The translations under genes were made by a program, and so were the position numbers. 64,000 nt of DNA, from the NCBI RefSeq assembly GCF_016654015.1, contig NZ_JAEPWM010000001.1, forward strand, positions 434,001 through 498,000. The letters are read 5' to 3'. Position 1 is the first letter of the stretch. Each line of letters starts with the position of its first letter. This stretch comes from Ramlibacter ginsenosidimutans (GTDB taxonomy: Bacteria; Pseudomonadota; Gammaproteobacteria; Burkholderiales; Burkholderiaceae_C). Positions 10,571-19,220 of this stretch are shown in pieces. The notes under the pieces are model-generated. The model made no database searches. It had not been told where the DNA came from and saw only the letters and a list, made by a program, of their open reading frames with translations.

Positions 10571-10984
10571 TCAGGCGCTCTTTGCCGCCAGCTTCAGTAA
10601 GGGCTTTTCGTCCTCGCCGGCGGCGCCGCCGGCCACCAGCGGCTTCAACTGACCGGAGATGGTGGCGCCCTGGTGCATTTCCAGGGCGACGTACGAGACA
10701 TCGCCCTCGATCTTGGCCTTGGGCTGCAGTTCCAGCAGTTCGCGGGCATGGACCGGGCCCCGGACGGTGCCGTTGATGATCACGTGGTCGGCCTGGATCG
10801 CGCCCTGGACGACGGAGGCCTCGGAGATCACGAGCAGGCTGCCCGCCTCCTCGAACACGGCCTGGATGTCGCCATAGACCTCGCCGTCGACCCGCAGGCC
10901 TTCGGTGAACTTCATGTTGCCTTCGATGCGCGTGCCTTGCGCGATCAGGCTCTTGATGGGGGGTTGTGCCTTCTTGCCGAACAT
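10571..10984 (-). CDS. Bactofilin (polymer-forming cytoskeletal protein)
   Basis: A 137-residue protein with the bactofilin beta-helix (DUF583) at about residues 12-115, seen as repeated hydrophobic/glycine strands such as GTRIEGNMKFTEGLRVDGEV and ASVVQGAIQADHVIINGTV. The N-terminus MFGKKAQPPIKSLIAQGT is the usual membrane-proximal tail. Bactofilins self-assemble without nucleotide into filaments that position cell-wall enzymes. It sits downstream of the DUF6776 gene (39 bases) and upstream of erpA, an order seen in many Burkholderiales. The C-terminus AGGAAGEDEKPLLKLAAKSA is probably disordered. Confidence 0.94.
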   Translation of the reverse strand: MFGKKAQPPIKSLIAQGTRIEGNMKFTEGLRVDGEVYGDIQAVFEEAGSLLVISEASVVQGAIQADHVIINGTVRGPVHARELLELQPKAKIEGDVSYVALEMHQGATISGQLKPLVAGGAAGEDEKPLLKLAAKSA

Positions 10985-11023
10985 GCGGAACTCCTCAACG
11001 AACGATCATTTTCAACGACTTGC

Positions 11024-11731
11024 CTACAAAGAGACATTCTGGACAGCCCGGCTGGTCGTGCCTTCGACGATGCGCGCCGAGACATTCTTGACCACCACCT
11101 CGGGCGGCAGGTCCACCATGCCCTCCAGGCGCCGGTATTGGCGGAACTGCAAGGGCTGGCCCCCACCGGGCAGCGGCATGGTCCAGGGCTTGCCGTCCTG
11201 GGTGCCGGAAAAGCTCAGTTCGAGCCGGCCGTGGAATTCGGGAGCGTTCTTCAGGGGCTGGATCACCAGCACCTGCCATTTGAGTTGCGAGCCGCCCAGC
11301 ATCTCGGCCTGCAGCCCGCGGATCGCCACCGATTCGGTGCCGCTGACCGGCGTGAGCTTCTCGAAGAAGCCGAGGTTCTCGCGCAGGGTCCGGTTCTCCG
11401 CTTCCAGCAGGCGCACCTGCGTCGCCAGGCGCTCCTGCGTCGCGCGCTCGACGGTGATGGTGCTGCCGGAGGTGTTCAGGATCGACTGGATGCGGTCCCG
11501 CTCGGCCCGGATGCGGGTGAGCTCGTCGCGCAGCTGGCCGACTTCCTCCTTCGCGTGGTCGTCGACACCGGCGAGTTCCTTGCCCTTGTCGAAGGCCCAC
11601 AGGCTGATCGCGCCGCAGAACCCGAGGACCACGGCGGCCATCGCCCACTGCAGCGGCCAGGGCATTGCGCTGCGAACTTTCATCCTGGGCGCGCTGATGG
11701 TCAGTCTTCGCCTGAGCAGCTTGAAACGCAT
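11024..11731 (-). CDS. DUF6776-type membrane protein
   Basis: A 235-residue protein of unknown function. There is one transmembrane segment at about residues 26-46 (LQWAMAAVVLGFCGAISLWA) after a basic cytoplasmic leader. A coiled coil follows at about 60-125 (heptads in LRDELTRIRAERDRIQSI and RLLEAENRTLRENLGFFEKL), then a C-terminal beta-rich domain in the periplasm. The architecture matches DUF6776, usually found beside bactofilin and erpA in Burkholderiales, as here. A role in anchoring or regulating the bactofilin scaffold is inference from position. Confidence 0.8.
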   Translation of the reverse strand: MRFKLLRRRLTISAPRMKVRSAMPWPLQWAMAAVVLGFCGAISLWAFDKGKELAGVDDHAKEEVGQLRDELTRIRAERDRIQSILNTSGSTITVERATQERLATQVRLLEAENRTLRENLGFFEKLTPVSGTESVAIRGLQAEMLGGSQLKWQVLVIQPLKNAPEFHGRLELSFSGTQDGKPWTMPLPGGGQPLQFRQYRRLEGMVDLPPEVVVKNVSARIVEGTTSRAVQNVSL

Positions 11732-11850
11732 GGATGAGGATGCTGCCCAAAGCGCGACAGCGCAGCAAGTCCTATGTTGTGTTGCTTCGTGTCGGATAAC
11801 ACGCCGCGACCGTCGTGGCGCCGGGCGCGAATCGAGGGTGCGTGCGCCAA

Positions 11851-11876
11851 AGAAAAAGCCCGGCGACAGCCGGGCT
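11851..11876 (-). terminator. Rho-independent terminator of rplM-rpsI
   Basis: On the minus strand AGCCCGGC, loop TGTC and GCCGGGCT form an 8-bp GC-rich hairpin followed by TTTTTCTTT. It begins 49 bases after the rpsI stop and is the clearest intrinsic terminator in the window. Confidence 0.92.
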
Positions 11877-11924
11877 CCTGGAGGCGATGACCGAAACGCG
11901 GCAGGCCGGTTTCGGTGATAGCGC

Positions 11925-12317
11925 TCAGCGCTTGGAGAACTGCTTGCGGCGGCGAGCGGAGTGCAGGCCGACCTTCTTGCGTTCCACTTCGCGCGCGTCG
12001 CGGGTCACGAAGCCGGCTGCGGACAGCTGGGGCTTGAGGGCCGCGTCGTAGTCGATCAGGGCGCGGGTGATGCCGTGGCGCACCGCGCCGGCCTGGCCGG
12101 ATTCGCCACCGCCGTGCACGTTGCACTGGATGTCGAACGCTTCGACGTTGCCGGTCAGCACCAGCGGTTGCTTGGCGATCATGATCGAGGTCTCGCGGCC
12201 GAAGAACTCCTGGATGTCCTTGCCGTTGACCGTGATCTTGCCGGAGCCCTTCTTCAGGAAAACACGGGCCACGCTGCTCTTGCGGCGGCCAGTGCCGTTG
12301 TTCCATTCACCGATCAT
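11925..12317 (-). CDS. rpsI: 30S ribosomal protein S9 (uS9)
   Basis: A 130-residue ribosomal protein starting [20 protein letters not shown] and ending in the conserved basic tail [12 protein letters not shown], whose C-terminal Arg contacts P-site tRNA. The [20 protein letters not shown] segment is characteristic. It follows rplM with a two-base gap in the universal L13-S9 pair and ends before a strong intrinsic terminator. Confidence 0.99.
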   Translation of the reverse strand: MIGEWNNGTGRRKSSVARVFLKKGSGKITVNGKDIQEFFGRETSIMIAKQPLVLTGNVEAFDIQCNVHGGGESGQAGAVRHGITRALIDYDAALKPQLSAAGFVTRDAREVERKKVGLHSARRRKQFSKR

Positions 12318-12319
12318 GC

Positions 12320-12751
12320 TCAGATCTCCAGGGGCTTCGGTTGCTGGGCGGTATGCGGGTGCTCGGCACCACCGTACACCTTCAGCTTCTTGATCATGGC
12401 GTAGCCCAGCGGGCCCTTGGGCAGCATGCCCTTCACGGCCTTCTCCAGCGCGCGGCCGGGATGCTTGGCCTGCATTTCCTTGAAGGTCTGCTGGCGGATG
12501 CCGCCGGGGTAGCCGGTGTGCCGGTAGTAGACCTTGTCGGTCTCCTTGGCGCCGGTGACGCGCAGCTTGGCTGCGTTGATGACGACGATGAAGTCGCCGG
12601 TATCGACGTGAGGCGTGTAAATGGCCTTGTGCTTGCCGCGCAGTCGGAGGGCAGCTTCGCTGGCTACCCGGCCGAGCACCTTGTCGGTGGCGTCAATCAC
12701 AAACCACTCGTGCTTCACGTCAGCGGGCTTGGCGCTGACAGTGGTGGTCAT
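12320..12751 (-). CDS. rplM: 50S ribosomal protein L13 (uL13)
   Basis: A 143-residue ribosomal protein. [20 protein letters not shown], the [20 protein letters not shown] block and [20 protein letters not shown] are standard L13 sequence, with the usual Burkholderiales N-terminal [15 protein letters not shown]. It is first in the rplM-rpsI operon; the predicted promoter is at 12871-12876 and the leader is about 110 bases. Confidence 0.99.
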   Translation of the reverse strand: MTTTVSAKPADVKHEWFVIDATDKVLGRVASEAALRLRGKHKAIYTPHVDTGDFIVVINAAKLRVTGAKETDKVYYRHTGYPGGIRQQTFKEMQAKHPGRALEKAVKGMLPKGPLGYAMIKKLKVYGGAEHPHTAQQPKPLEI

Positions 12752-12870
12752 AAAGACTCTCGAGTACGGTTTGGCGGGCCCTTTTCCACGGTCGGTTTCC
12801 CTCTGGCGGGGATCTCTTAGGTGGTTGCTTGTCTTCGCCGCGGGGCCCAGGAAGCGCTGCGAAGCCCGCC

Positions 12871-12876
12871 ATTATA
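12871..12876 (-). promoter_or_regulatory. -10 box (TATAAT) of the rplM-rpsI operon
   Basis: A perfect TATAAT on the minus strand, preceded by a T-rich spacer (GTTTTTCG). No close match to TTGACA lies 16-18 bases upstream. The expected start point near 12864 gives a leader of about 110 bases before rplM. The start of this 362-base gene-free stretch (12752-13113) holds the leader; the rest holds the large palindrome at 12921-13070. Confidence 0.6.
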
Positions 12877-12920
12877 CGAAAAACGGCTGATGGGTCGCTG
12901 GGGTCGAAAACCGGAGACTC

Positions 12921-13070
12921 CAAACCCAACAACCGGACGCAGAGGACGCAGAAGTTTCGCAGAGGACGCAAAAGGAAGCCCATTCTTGAAAGGGACCCCA
13001 TCCTTTAATGGAAGTCCTTTTGCGACTTCTGCGAATCCTTTGCGTCCTCTGCGTCCGGTTGTTGGGTTTG
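12921..13070. repeat. 150-bp near-perfect inverted repeat (REP/MITE-like)
   Basis: Left arm about 12921-12976 begins CAAACCCAACAACCGGACGC and right arm about 13015-13070 is its near-exact reverse complement, ending GCGTCCGGTTGTTGGGTTTG. Pairing continues into the centre (CCATT...AATGG, AAAGG...CCTTT). Within the left arm CGCAGAGGACGCA occurs twice, 20 bases apart. It separates the rplM promoter from the divergent rlmJ start and contains no gene. Its origin as a mobile or amplified intergenic element is inferred. Confidence 0.85.
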
Positions 13071-13113
13071 AAGGCTCGCCCTCGCCCACGGCCGCCCGAA
13101 GTACCATCGACGC

Positions 13114-14016
13114 ATGTTCAGCTACCGCCACGGCTTCCATGCCGGCAACCATGCCGACGTCCTCAAGCACATGGTGCTGATCGCGGTCCTGCGGCACCTC
13201 ACGGCGAAGCCGACGGCCATCAGCGTGGTGGACACGCATGCGGGCGCCGGGTTGTACCGCCTCGACAGCGACTTCGCCGGGACCTCCGGCGAGGCGCAGG
13301 ACGGTGTCCTCAAGCTGCTCGCCAGCCCGCTCGCGGCCGAACCGCCGCCGCTGGTGGCCGATTACCTGCAGTTGCTCGCCAGCTTCAATCCGTCGGGCAA
13401 GACCCGCATCTATCCCGGCTCGCCCTTCGTGACCGAGACGCTGCTGCGGCAGGAGGCGCGCGACCGGCTCTGGCTGTTCGAGCTGCACCCGACAGACAGC
13501 AAGGCACTCGTCGGCCATGTCGACCAGCTGGAACACAAGCGCCACATCGTGATCAAGCGCGAGGACGGCTTCGAGGGCCTGCGCGCGCTGCTGCCGCCGC
13601 CGTCGCGCCGCGGCCTCGTGCTGATCGACCCCAGCTACGAGATCAAGACCGACTACCAGCGCGTCGCCGCCTGCCTGCAGGAGTCGCTGAAGAAGTTCGC
13701 GACGGGCAGCTACATGGTGTGGTATCCGGTGATCCCGCGGCCCGAGGCGCACGAACTGCCGCGCCGGCTGAAGACGCTCGCCAACCAGGCCGGCAAGCCC
13801 TGGCTGCATGCGGTGCTGAACATCGGCCAGTCCCCGGAGCGCGCGAACACCCACACGCCGGGCGAGGACGCGCCGCGTCCCGGCCTGACGGCCAGCGGCG
13901 TGTTCCTGGTGAACCCGCCGCACACGCTCAAGGCAGCCTTGCAGCAGGCGCTGCCGCCCCTGCTGGAGGTGCTCGGACGCGGCCGCGGCCAGTCGCAGCT
14001 GGTCGAGGGGTCTTAA
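13114..14016 (+). CDS. rlmJ: 23S rRNA (adenine(2030)-N(6))-methyltransferase RlmJ
   Basis: A 300-residue SAM-dependent methyltransferase starting MFSYRHGFHAGNHADVLKHM, the RlmJ/ComJ signature. VVDTHAGAGLYRL is the SAM-binding loop and VLIDPSYEIKTDYQ contains the DPSY catalytic tetrapeptide of N6-adenine methylases. It methylates A2030 of 23S rRNA. Length is slightly over the 280 residues of E. coli RlmJ. The ATG lies 43 bases past the large palindrome and has no strong Shine-Dalgarno. Confidence 0.95.
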   Translation: MFSYRHGFHAGNHADVLKHMVLIAVLRHLTAKPTAISVVDTHAGAGLYRLDSDFAGTSGEAQDGVLKLLASPLAAEPPPLVADYLQLLASFNPSGKTRIYPGSPFVTETLLRQEARDRLWLFELHPTDSKALVGHVDQLEHKRHIVIKREDGFEGLRALLPPPSRRGLVLIDPSYEIKTDYQRVAACLQESLKKFATGSYMVWYPVIPRPEAHELPRRLKTLANQAGKPWLHAVLNIGQSPERANTHTPGEDAPRPGLTASGVFLVNPPHTLKAALQQALPPLLEVLGRGRGQSQLVEGS

Positions 14017-14144
14017 GGCAGGCAGCCGGCGCGGATCGCGGCACGCAGCGCGAATGGCAGAGCAAGGCCGGCGCCACCAAGCTGTCACAAAGGCGCACCT
14101 CCAATCCACACCGCGGCCGGCGGCGCGGCGGGACAATCTTCTGC

Positions 14145-15029
14145 ATGGACATCGTGGAATCGCCGCCTGCACTGGCCGACGCCCTGGGCGGGACGCCGAC
14201 GCTGCGGCCGCTCGCGAACAGCAGCTTCTGCGACACCTGGGAAGCGCGCCAGGGCGGACTGCGTCTGTTCGTGAAGAGCGCGCCTCGCGCGGGCGCGGCG
14301 CAGCTGCGCGCCGAGGCGGACGGCTTGCGCGCGCTCGGCGCCGCCGGTTGCATCCGCGTGCCGGCCGTGCATGCGCTGGTGGACCTCGATGGCGGCGGAG
14401 CGGCGCTCGCGCTGGAGTGGCTGGACTTCGCCTCGCCCGACGCCGGCTTCGGTGCGCGCTTCGGCGCGGCGCTGGCGGCCCTGCACGCGCAGCCCTGCCC
14501 GCTGGAGCCCGCGAGCTTCGGCTGGCGCGGCGACAACTACCTCGGTGCCACGCCCCAGCGCAACACGCCGCTGCAGCCCGCTGGCCGTTCGGGCTGGCTC
14601 GCCTTCTTCGGCCGCTCGCGTCTCGCTGCCATGCGTGACCGGCTGCCCGCCAACGCGAGCGACCTGCGCGACGCGGTCGACGCGGTGGCCGAACGCCTGC
14701 CGGAACTGCTGGCCGAGGGCGACCCGCCGCGGCCCGCGCTGATCCACGGCGATCTCTGGCAAGGCAACTGGGACATGCTCGCGGACGGCTCGCCCGTCAT
14801 CTTCGATCCCGCCGTGTCCTGCTCCGACCCGCAGGCGGAGATCGCCATGATGGAGTTGTTCGGCAGCCCGCCCGAGGGCTTTCGTGCGGCCTACGAGCAA
14901 GGCGGCGGCAGCTGGCCCACGCCGCGGCGGATGCGGCTGTACCAGCTCTACCACCTGCTGAACCACGTGGTCCTGTTCGGGGGTGGTTATGCAGCGCAGG
15001 CCCTGCGCTGCGCGCAGTCGCTGGCCTGA
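14145..15029 (+). CDS. Fructosamine kinase family protein (YniA-like)
   Basis: A 294-residue protein of the fructosamine/ketosamine-3-kinase family, related to aminoglycoside phosphotransferases. The catalytic loop is LIHGDLWQGN, with D203 as base, and the Mg-binding segment VIFDPAVSCSDPQAEIAMME follows; the N-terminal lysine motif is LRLFVKSAPR. These kinases phosphorylate ketoamines (Amadori products) so that glycated proteins or metabolites break down. Substrate specificity is not visible. It lies 128 bases after rlmJ; that gap holds nothing obvious. Confidence 0.9.
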   Translation: MDIVESPPALADALGGTPTLRPLANSSFCDTWEARQGGLRLFVKSAPRAGAAQLRAEADGLRALGAAGCIRVPAVHALVDLDGGGAALALEWLDFASPDAGFGARFGAALAALHAQPCPLEPASFGWRGDNYLGATPQRNTPLQPAGRSGWLAFFGRSRLAAMRDRLPANASDLRDAVDAVAERLPELLAEGDPPRPALIHGDLWQGNWDMLADGSPVIFDPAVSCSDPQAEIAMMELFGSPPEGFRAAYEQGGGSWPTPRRMRLYQLYHLLNHVVLFGGGYAAQALRCAQSLA

Positions 15030-15084
15030 CGCGCGCAGGGGCCGCGCGGTTTCGGGCATCATGGTGCGCATGCAAGGAGCCAAG

Positions 15085-15678
15085 ATGGAGCACCCCGATC
15101 CCGACACCCCGGCCGCAACGGCCGAACCCCGCAACGCCTTCCTCGAGGAGAAGGCCTTCAAGTCGCGCACCGTGCTGCTGTTCGGCGCGATCAGCGACCA
15201 GTCCGCCAGCGACATCGCGCGGCGCCTCATCGCGCTCGACGCCGAGTCGGCCGCGCCCATCGACATGATCGTCAGCTCGCCTGGCGGCCACCTCGAGTCG
15301 GGCGATGCGATCCACGACATGATCCGCTTCATCGCCGCGCCGGTGCACATGATCGGCACCGGCTGGGTGGGCAGCGCCGCGACCCACCTCTACCTGTCGG
15401 TGCCGAGGGAGCGGCGTTTCTGCACGCCCAACACCCGCTTCCTGATCCACCAGCCTTCCGGCGGCGCCGGTGGCCCGGCCAGCGACATCGCGATCCACGC
15501 GCAGGAAATCATCAAGGCGCGCGAGCGCATCGCGCAGACGATCGCGCGAGAGACGGGCCGGCCGCTGGACGGCGTGCTGGAAGACATCGAGCGGGACCGC
15601 TGGCTGTCGGCCGAGGAAGCGATCGAGTACGGCCTCGTCGGCCGGATCATCCAGCACAAGAGCGACATCAAGCGCTAG
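15085..15678 (+). CDS. ClpP-family serine protease (stand-alone paralogue)
   Basis: A 197-residue ClpP-like protein. Alignment by eye to E. coli ClpP gives an intact triad: S97 (GWVGSAATHLYLS), H122 (RFLIHQPSGG) and D167 (LEDIERDRWLS). The oxyanion-hole loop IVSSPGGHLESGDAI is present. The Ser segment GSAAT differs from the canonical QAASM of the housekeeping enzyme, and no clpX is adjacent, so this is probably a second ClpP. AAGGAG at 15074-15079 fixes the ATG at 15085. Two hairpins follow the stop. Confidence 0.88.
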   Translation: MEHPDPDTPAATAEPRNAFLEEKAFKSRTVLLFGAISDQSASDIARRLIALDAESAAPIDMIVSSPGGHLESGDAIHDMIRFIAAPVHMIGTGWVGSAATHLYLSVPRERRFCTPNTRFLIHQPSGGAGGPASDIAIHAQEIIKARERIAQTIARETGRPLDGVLEDIERDRWLSAEEAIEYGLVGRIIQHKSDIKR

Positions 15679-15689
15679 TCATTCACTTC

Positions 15690-15762
15690 CAAAAGTCGCA
15701 AGCGACTTTTGAAGCGGCCTGATCAGTGCGAGGAAGCCCGGCGAAGCCGGTTCTTCCTCGCA
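15690..15762 (+). terminator. Two successive hairpins after the clpP-like gene
   Basis: CAAAAGTCG/CGACTTTTG with a CAAG loop (15690-15711) and TGCGAGGAAG/CTTCCTCGCA enclosing a CCGG/CCGG inner stem (15727-15762). Neither has a long T-run, though the first ends in TTTT. They probably stop transcription or protect the mRNA end. Nothing else is seen between 15763 and the palindromic repeat at 15851. Confidence 0.5.
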
Positions 15763-15850
15763 AGTGGGACGGCGCTGCATGCTATTCTGCGCCGTCCACG
15801 TGCCCCGGTGGTGACGCCACATTCGGGAGCGGTGGGCGTCCAGGCGCATT

Positions 15851-15939
15851 GCTGGGGTTCGCTGCGCTCACCGCCAGCCTACGAATCCTGGCGATGCGCC
15901 CCCTTGTAGGCTGGCGGTGAGCCGCAGGCGAACCCCAGC
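15851..15939. repeat. Convergent-end palindromic repeat, copy 2
   Basis: Arms 15851-15882 and 15906-15939 match the arms of the repeat at 4027-4116 (GCTGGGGTTCGCTGCGCTCA, then CCGCCAGCCTAC). The right arm ends five bases before the metF stop at 15945. It lies between the convergent clpP-like gene and metF. Confidence 0.9.
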
Positions 15940-15944
15940 TGCCT

Positions 15945-16772
15945 TCAACACCGCCCCAGCGCCTCGCACAGCGCCAGCGTTGCCGCCGACTGGTTCATGG
16001 TGTAGAAGTGCAGCCCCGGCGCGCCGCCGCGTTCGAGGCGCTGGCACAGGTCGCCGACGACTTCCTGGCCGAAGGCCTTGATCGACTGCGTGTCGTCGCC
16101 GAAGCTCTGCAGGCGCAGCCGGATCCAGCGCGGAATTTCGGCGCCGCTGGCGTCGGAGAAGCGCAGCAGCTGGCTGGAGTTCGTGATCGGCATGATGCCC
16201 GGCACGATCGGCACGTCCACACCGTGTTTGCGTACCTCGTCGACGAAGCGGAAATACGAGTCCGCGTTGTAGAAGTACTGCGTGATCGCCGAATCGGCGC
16301 CCGCCCGCACCTTGCGCACGAAGGCTTCCACGTCGCTCTGCGGCGTCTTCGCCTGCGGGTGCACTTCCGGGTAGCAGGCCACTTCGATGCGGAAGGCCTG
16401 GCCGGTTTCGGCGCGAATGAATTCCACGAGCTCGCTCGCGTACTGGAACTCGCCGCCGCTGCCGTAGCCGCTGGGCAGGTCGCCGCGCAGCGCGACGAGG
16501 CGCTTCACGCCCATCGCCTTCAGCTGCGCGAGCTGGTCCCGCACCCGGCTGCGCGTGGCGCCGATGCAGGAGAAATGGCTGGCCGCCTCCCGGCCTTCGC
16601 CGAGGATCTCGGCGACGGTGGCGAAGGTGCCGGCGTGCGTGGAGCCGCCGGCGCCGTACGTGACCGAGCAGAACTCGGGCTGCAGCGCATAGAGCTGCTG
16701 GCGCGCGGCGCGCAGCTTCTCGCTGCCTTCCGCCGTCTTGGGCGGGAAGAATTCAAGGCTGATCGGAAGCAT
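15945..16772 (-). CDS. metF: Methylenetetrahydrofolate reductase [NAD(P)H]
   Basis: A 275-residue TIM-barrel flavoprotein reducing 5,10-methylene-THF to 5-methyl-THF, the methyl donor for methionine synthase. LEFFPPKTAEGSEKL carries the catalytic Glu. Also present are SVTYGAGGSTH, LVALRGDLPSGYG, the FAD region VACYPEVHPQAK and ITQYFYNADSYFRFVD. It is about 20 residues shorter than E. coli MetF. ATG at 16772 is preferred to the TTG at 16775 and overlaps the tlyA stop by one base (TGATG). It is last in the ahcY-tlyA-metF unit, so SAH control may reach it. Confidence 0.97.
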   Translation of the reverse strand: MLPISLEFFPPKTAEGSEKLRAARQQLYALQPEFCSVTYGAGGSTHAGTFATVAEILGEGREAASHFSCIGATRSRVRDQLAQLKAMGVKRLVALRGDLPSGYGSGGEFQYASELVEFIRAETGQAFRIEVACYPEVHPQAKTPQSDVEAFVRKVRAGADSAITQYFYNADSYFRFVDEVRKHGVDVPIVPGIMPITNSSQLLRFSDASGAEIPRWIRLRLQSFGDDTQSIKAFGQEVVGDLCQRLERGGAPGLHFYTMNQSAATLALCEALGRC

Positions 16773-17515
16773 CAATGGCTCCTCGGCGTTGCATGGAGGA
16801 AGAATTCGCGGTTGCCGTCGCCGCCGGCGATGGGGCTGTCGGTCCAGCCCCGCACTTGCAGGCCAAGCGCCGCGCAGGCATCGCGCAGGCGCTGCTCGAC
16901 CTGCGCATGCAGCGCCGGGTCGCGCACCAGGCCGCCCTTGCCGATCTGCGCCGGCTGCAGCTCGAACTGCGGCTTGGCGAGCATCAGCAGGTGGCCGTCG
17001 GGCTTCAGCAGCGGCACCAGCGCCGGCAGCACCAGGGTCAGCGAGATGAACGACAGGTCGCCCGTCACCAGCTCGAACGGGCCGCCGACCTGCTGCGCGG
17101 TGACATCACGTGCGTTCAGCTTCTCGATGGCCGTCACGCGCGGATCGCGCCGCAAGCGCTCGTGCAGCTGGCCGTGGCCGACGTCGATGCCGGTCACGTG
17201 CGCCGCCCCGTGTTGCAGCAGGCAGTCCGTGAAGCCGCCGGTGGACTGGCCGACGTCGAGGCAGGTCCAGCCGCGCACATCGAGGCCGCTGTCCCGCAGC
17301 GCGCCTTCCAGCTTCAGGCCGCCGCGCGAGACGTAGCGCGACTCCGCCGCATCCAGCAGTTCGAGCTGCGCGGCATCCGGCAGCTCGTCGCCGTTCTTGG
17401 CGACGCGCCGCCAGGCCGCGCCGTCGAACCACTGCACGCCGGCGGCGATCAGCCGCTGCGCCTGCGAGCGGGAGGCGGCGAGGCCGCGTTCGACGAGGAG
17501 TTGGTCGGCACGCAT
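16772..17515 (-). CDS. tlyA: TlyA-family rRNA methyltransferase / hemolysin A-like protein
   Basis: A 247-residue protein with an N-terminal S4 RNA-binding domain (MRADQLLVERGLAASRSQAQ) and a C-terminal FtsJ-type Rossmann methyltransferase domain: GWTCLDVGQSTGGFTDCLLQ is the SAM loop, followed by TGDLSFISLTLVLPAL and LLMLAKPQFELQPAQIGKGG. Mycobacterial TlyA 2'-O-methylates 16S and 23S rRNA; the target here is presumed. It consumes SAM and makes SAH, which fits its place between ahcY and metF. The 40-base gap to ahcY contains a small CCCCTCC/GGAGGGG hairpin. Confidence 0.92.
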   Translation of the reverse strand: MRADQLLVERGLAASRSQAQRLIAAGVQWFDGAAWRRVAKNGDELPDAAQLELLDAAESRYVSRGGLKLEGALRDSGLDVRGWTCLDVGQSTGGFTDCLLQHGAAHVTGIDVGHGQLHERLRRDPRVTAIEKLNARDVTAQQVGGPFELVTGDLSFISLTLVLPALVPLLKPDGHLLMLAKPQFELQPAQIGKGGLVRDPALHAQVEQRLRDACAALGLQVRGWTDSPIAGGDGNREFFLHATPRSH

Positions 17516-17555
17516 TTGTCTTGCCCCCTCCCCGGAGGGGAGAGAGAGAAATGCA

Positions 17556-18992
<1,437 letters not shown>

Positions 18993-18996
18993 GGTG

Positions 18997-19038
18997 GCTC
19001 CGGAACGTGGAAGGTGGAACGACCCACCCTTCCGGAGC
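18997..19038 (-). promoter_or_regulatory. Stem sequestering the ahcY Shine-Dalgarno sequence
   Basis: In the ahcY leader GCTCCGGAA (19038-19030) pairs perfectly with TTCCGGAGC (19005-18997), and the second arm contains the GGAG that serves the ATG at 18992. Just upstream CTCACCC and GGGTGAG form another hairpin, and its first arm shares bases with the 3' strand of the aptamer. These are plausible expression-platform elements acting on translation; the switching scheme is not proven by sequence. Confidence 0.5.
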
Positions 19039-19058
19039 TCTCACCCGCGGAAGCGTGG

Positions 19059-19121
19059 GTGAGCGTCGTTGCATGGATTGCCGAGCCTCGCGTCCGTGGC
19101 GGACGCTGCAACGCTCCTCGG
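19059..19121 (-). ncRNA. S-adenosylhomocysteine (SAH) riboswitch
   Basis: The minus-strand leader reads CCGAGGAGCGTTGCAGCGTC, a GCGTCC/GGACGC hairpin, GAGGCTCGG and finally AACGACGCTCAC. This is the conserved layout of the SAH riboswitch: GAGCG pairs with CGCTC, and CCGAG pairs with CTCGG in the pseudoknot. The family is known upstream of ahcY in proteobacteria and switches expression on when SAH is abundant. Here it lies 66 bases upstream of ahcY, directly after a predicted transcription start, and would also feed tlyA and metF. Confidence 0.93.
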
Positions 19122-19129
19122 TTGGCCGG

Positions 19130-19135
19130 ATTCTA
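19130..19135 (-). promoter_or_regulatory. -10 box (TAGAAT) of the ahcY operon
   Basis: TAGAAT on the minus strand ends eight bases before the first aptamer base, placing the expected transcription start right at the riboswitch edge. No clear -35 is visible. Confidence 0.5.
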
Positions 19136-19220
19136 GCGAAAGAACGGGATGTCGGCCGCTGCACGCCCGCCGCGGCCCCACCCGGCACCGGGGAGCCCGG
19201 CGTTCAGGTAAAACGCCACC

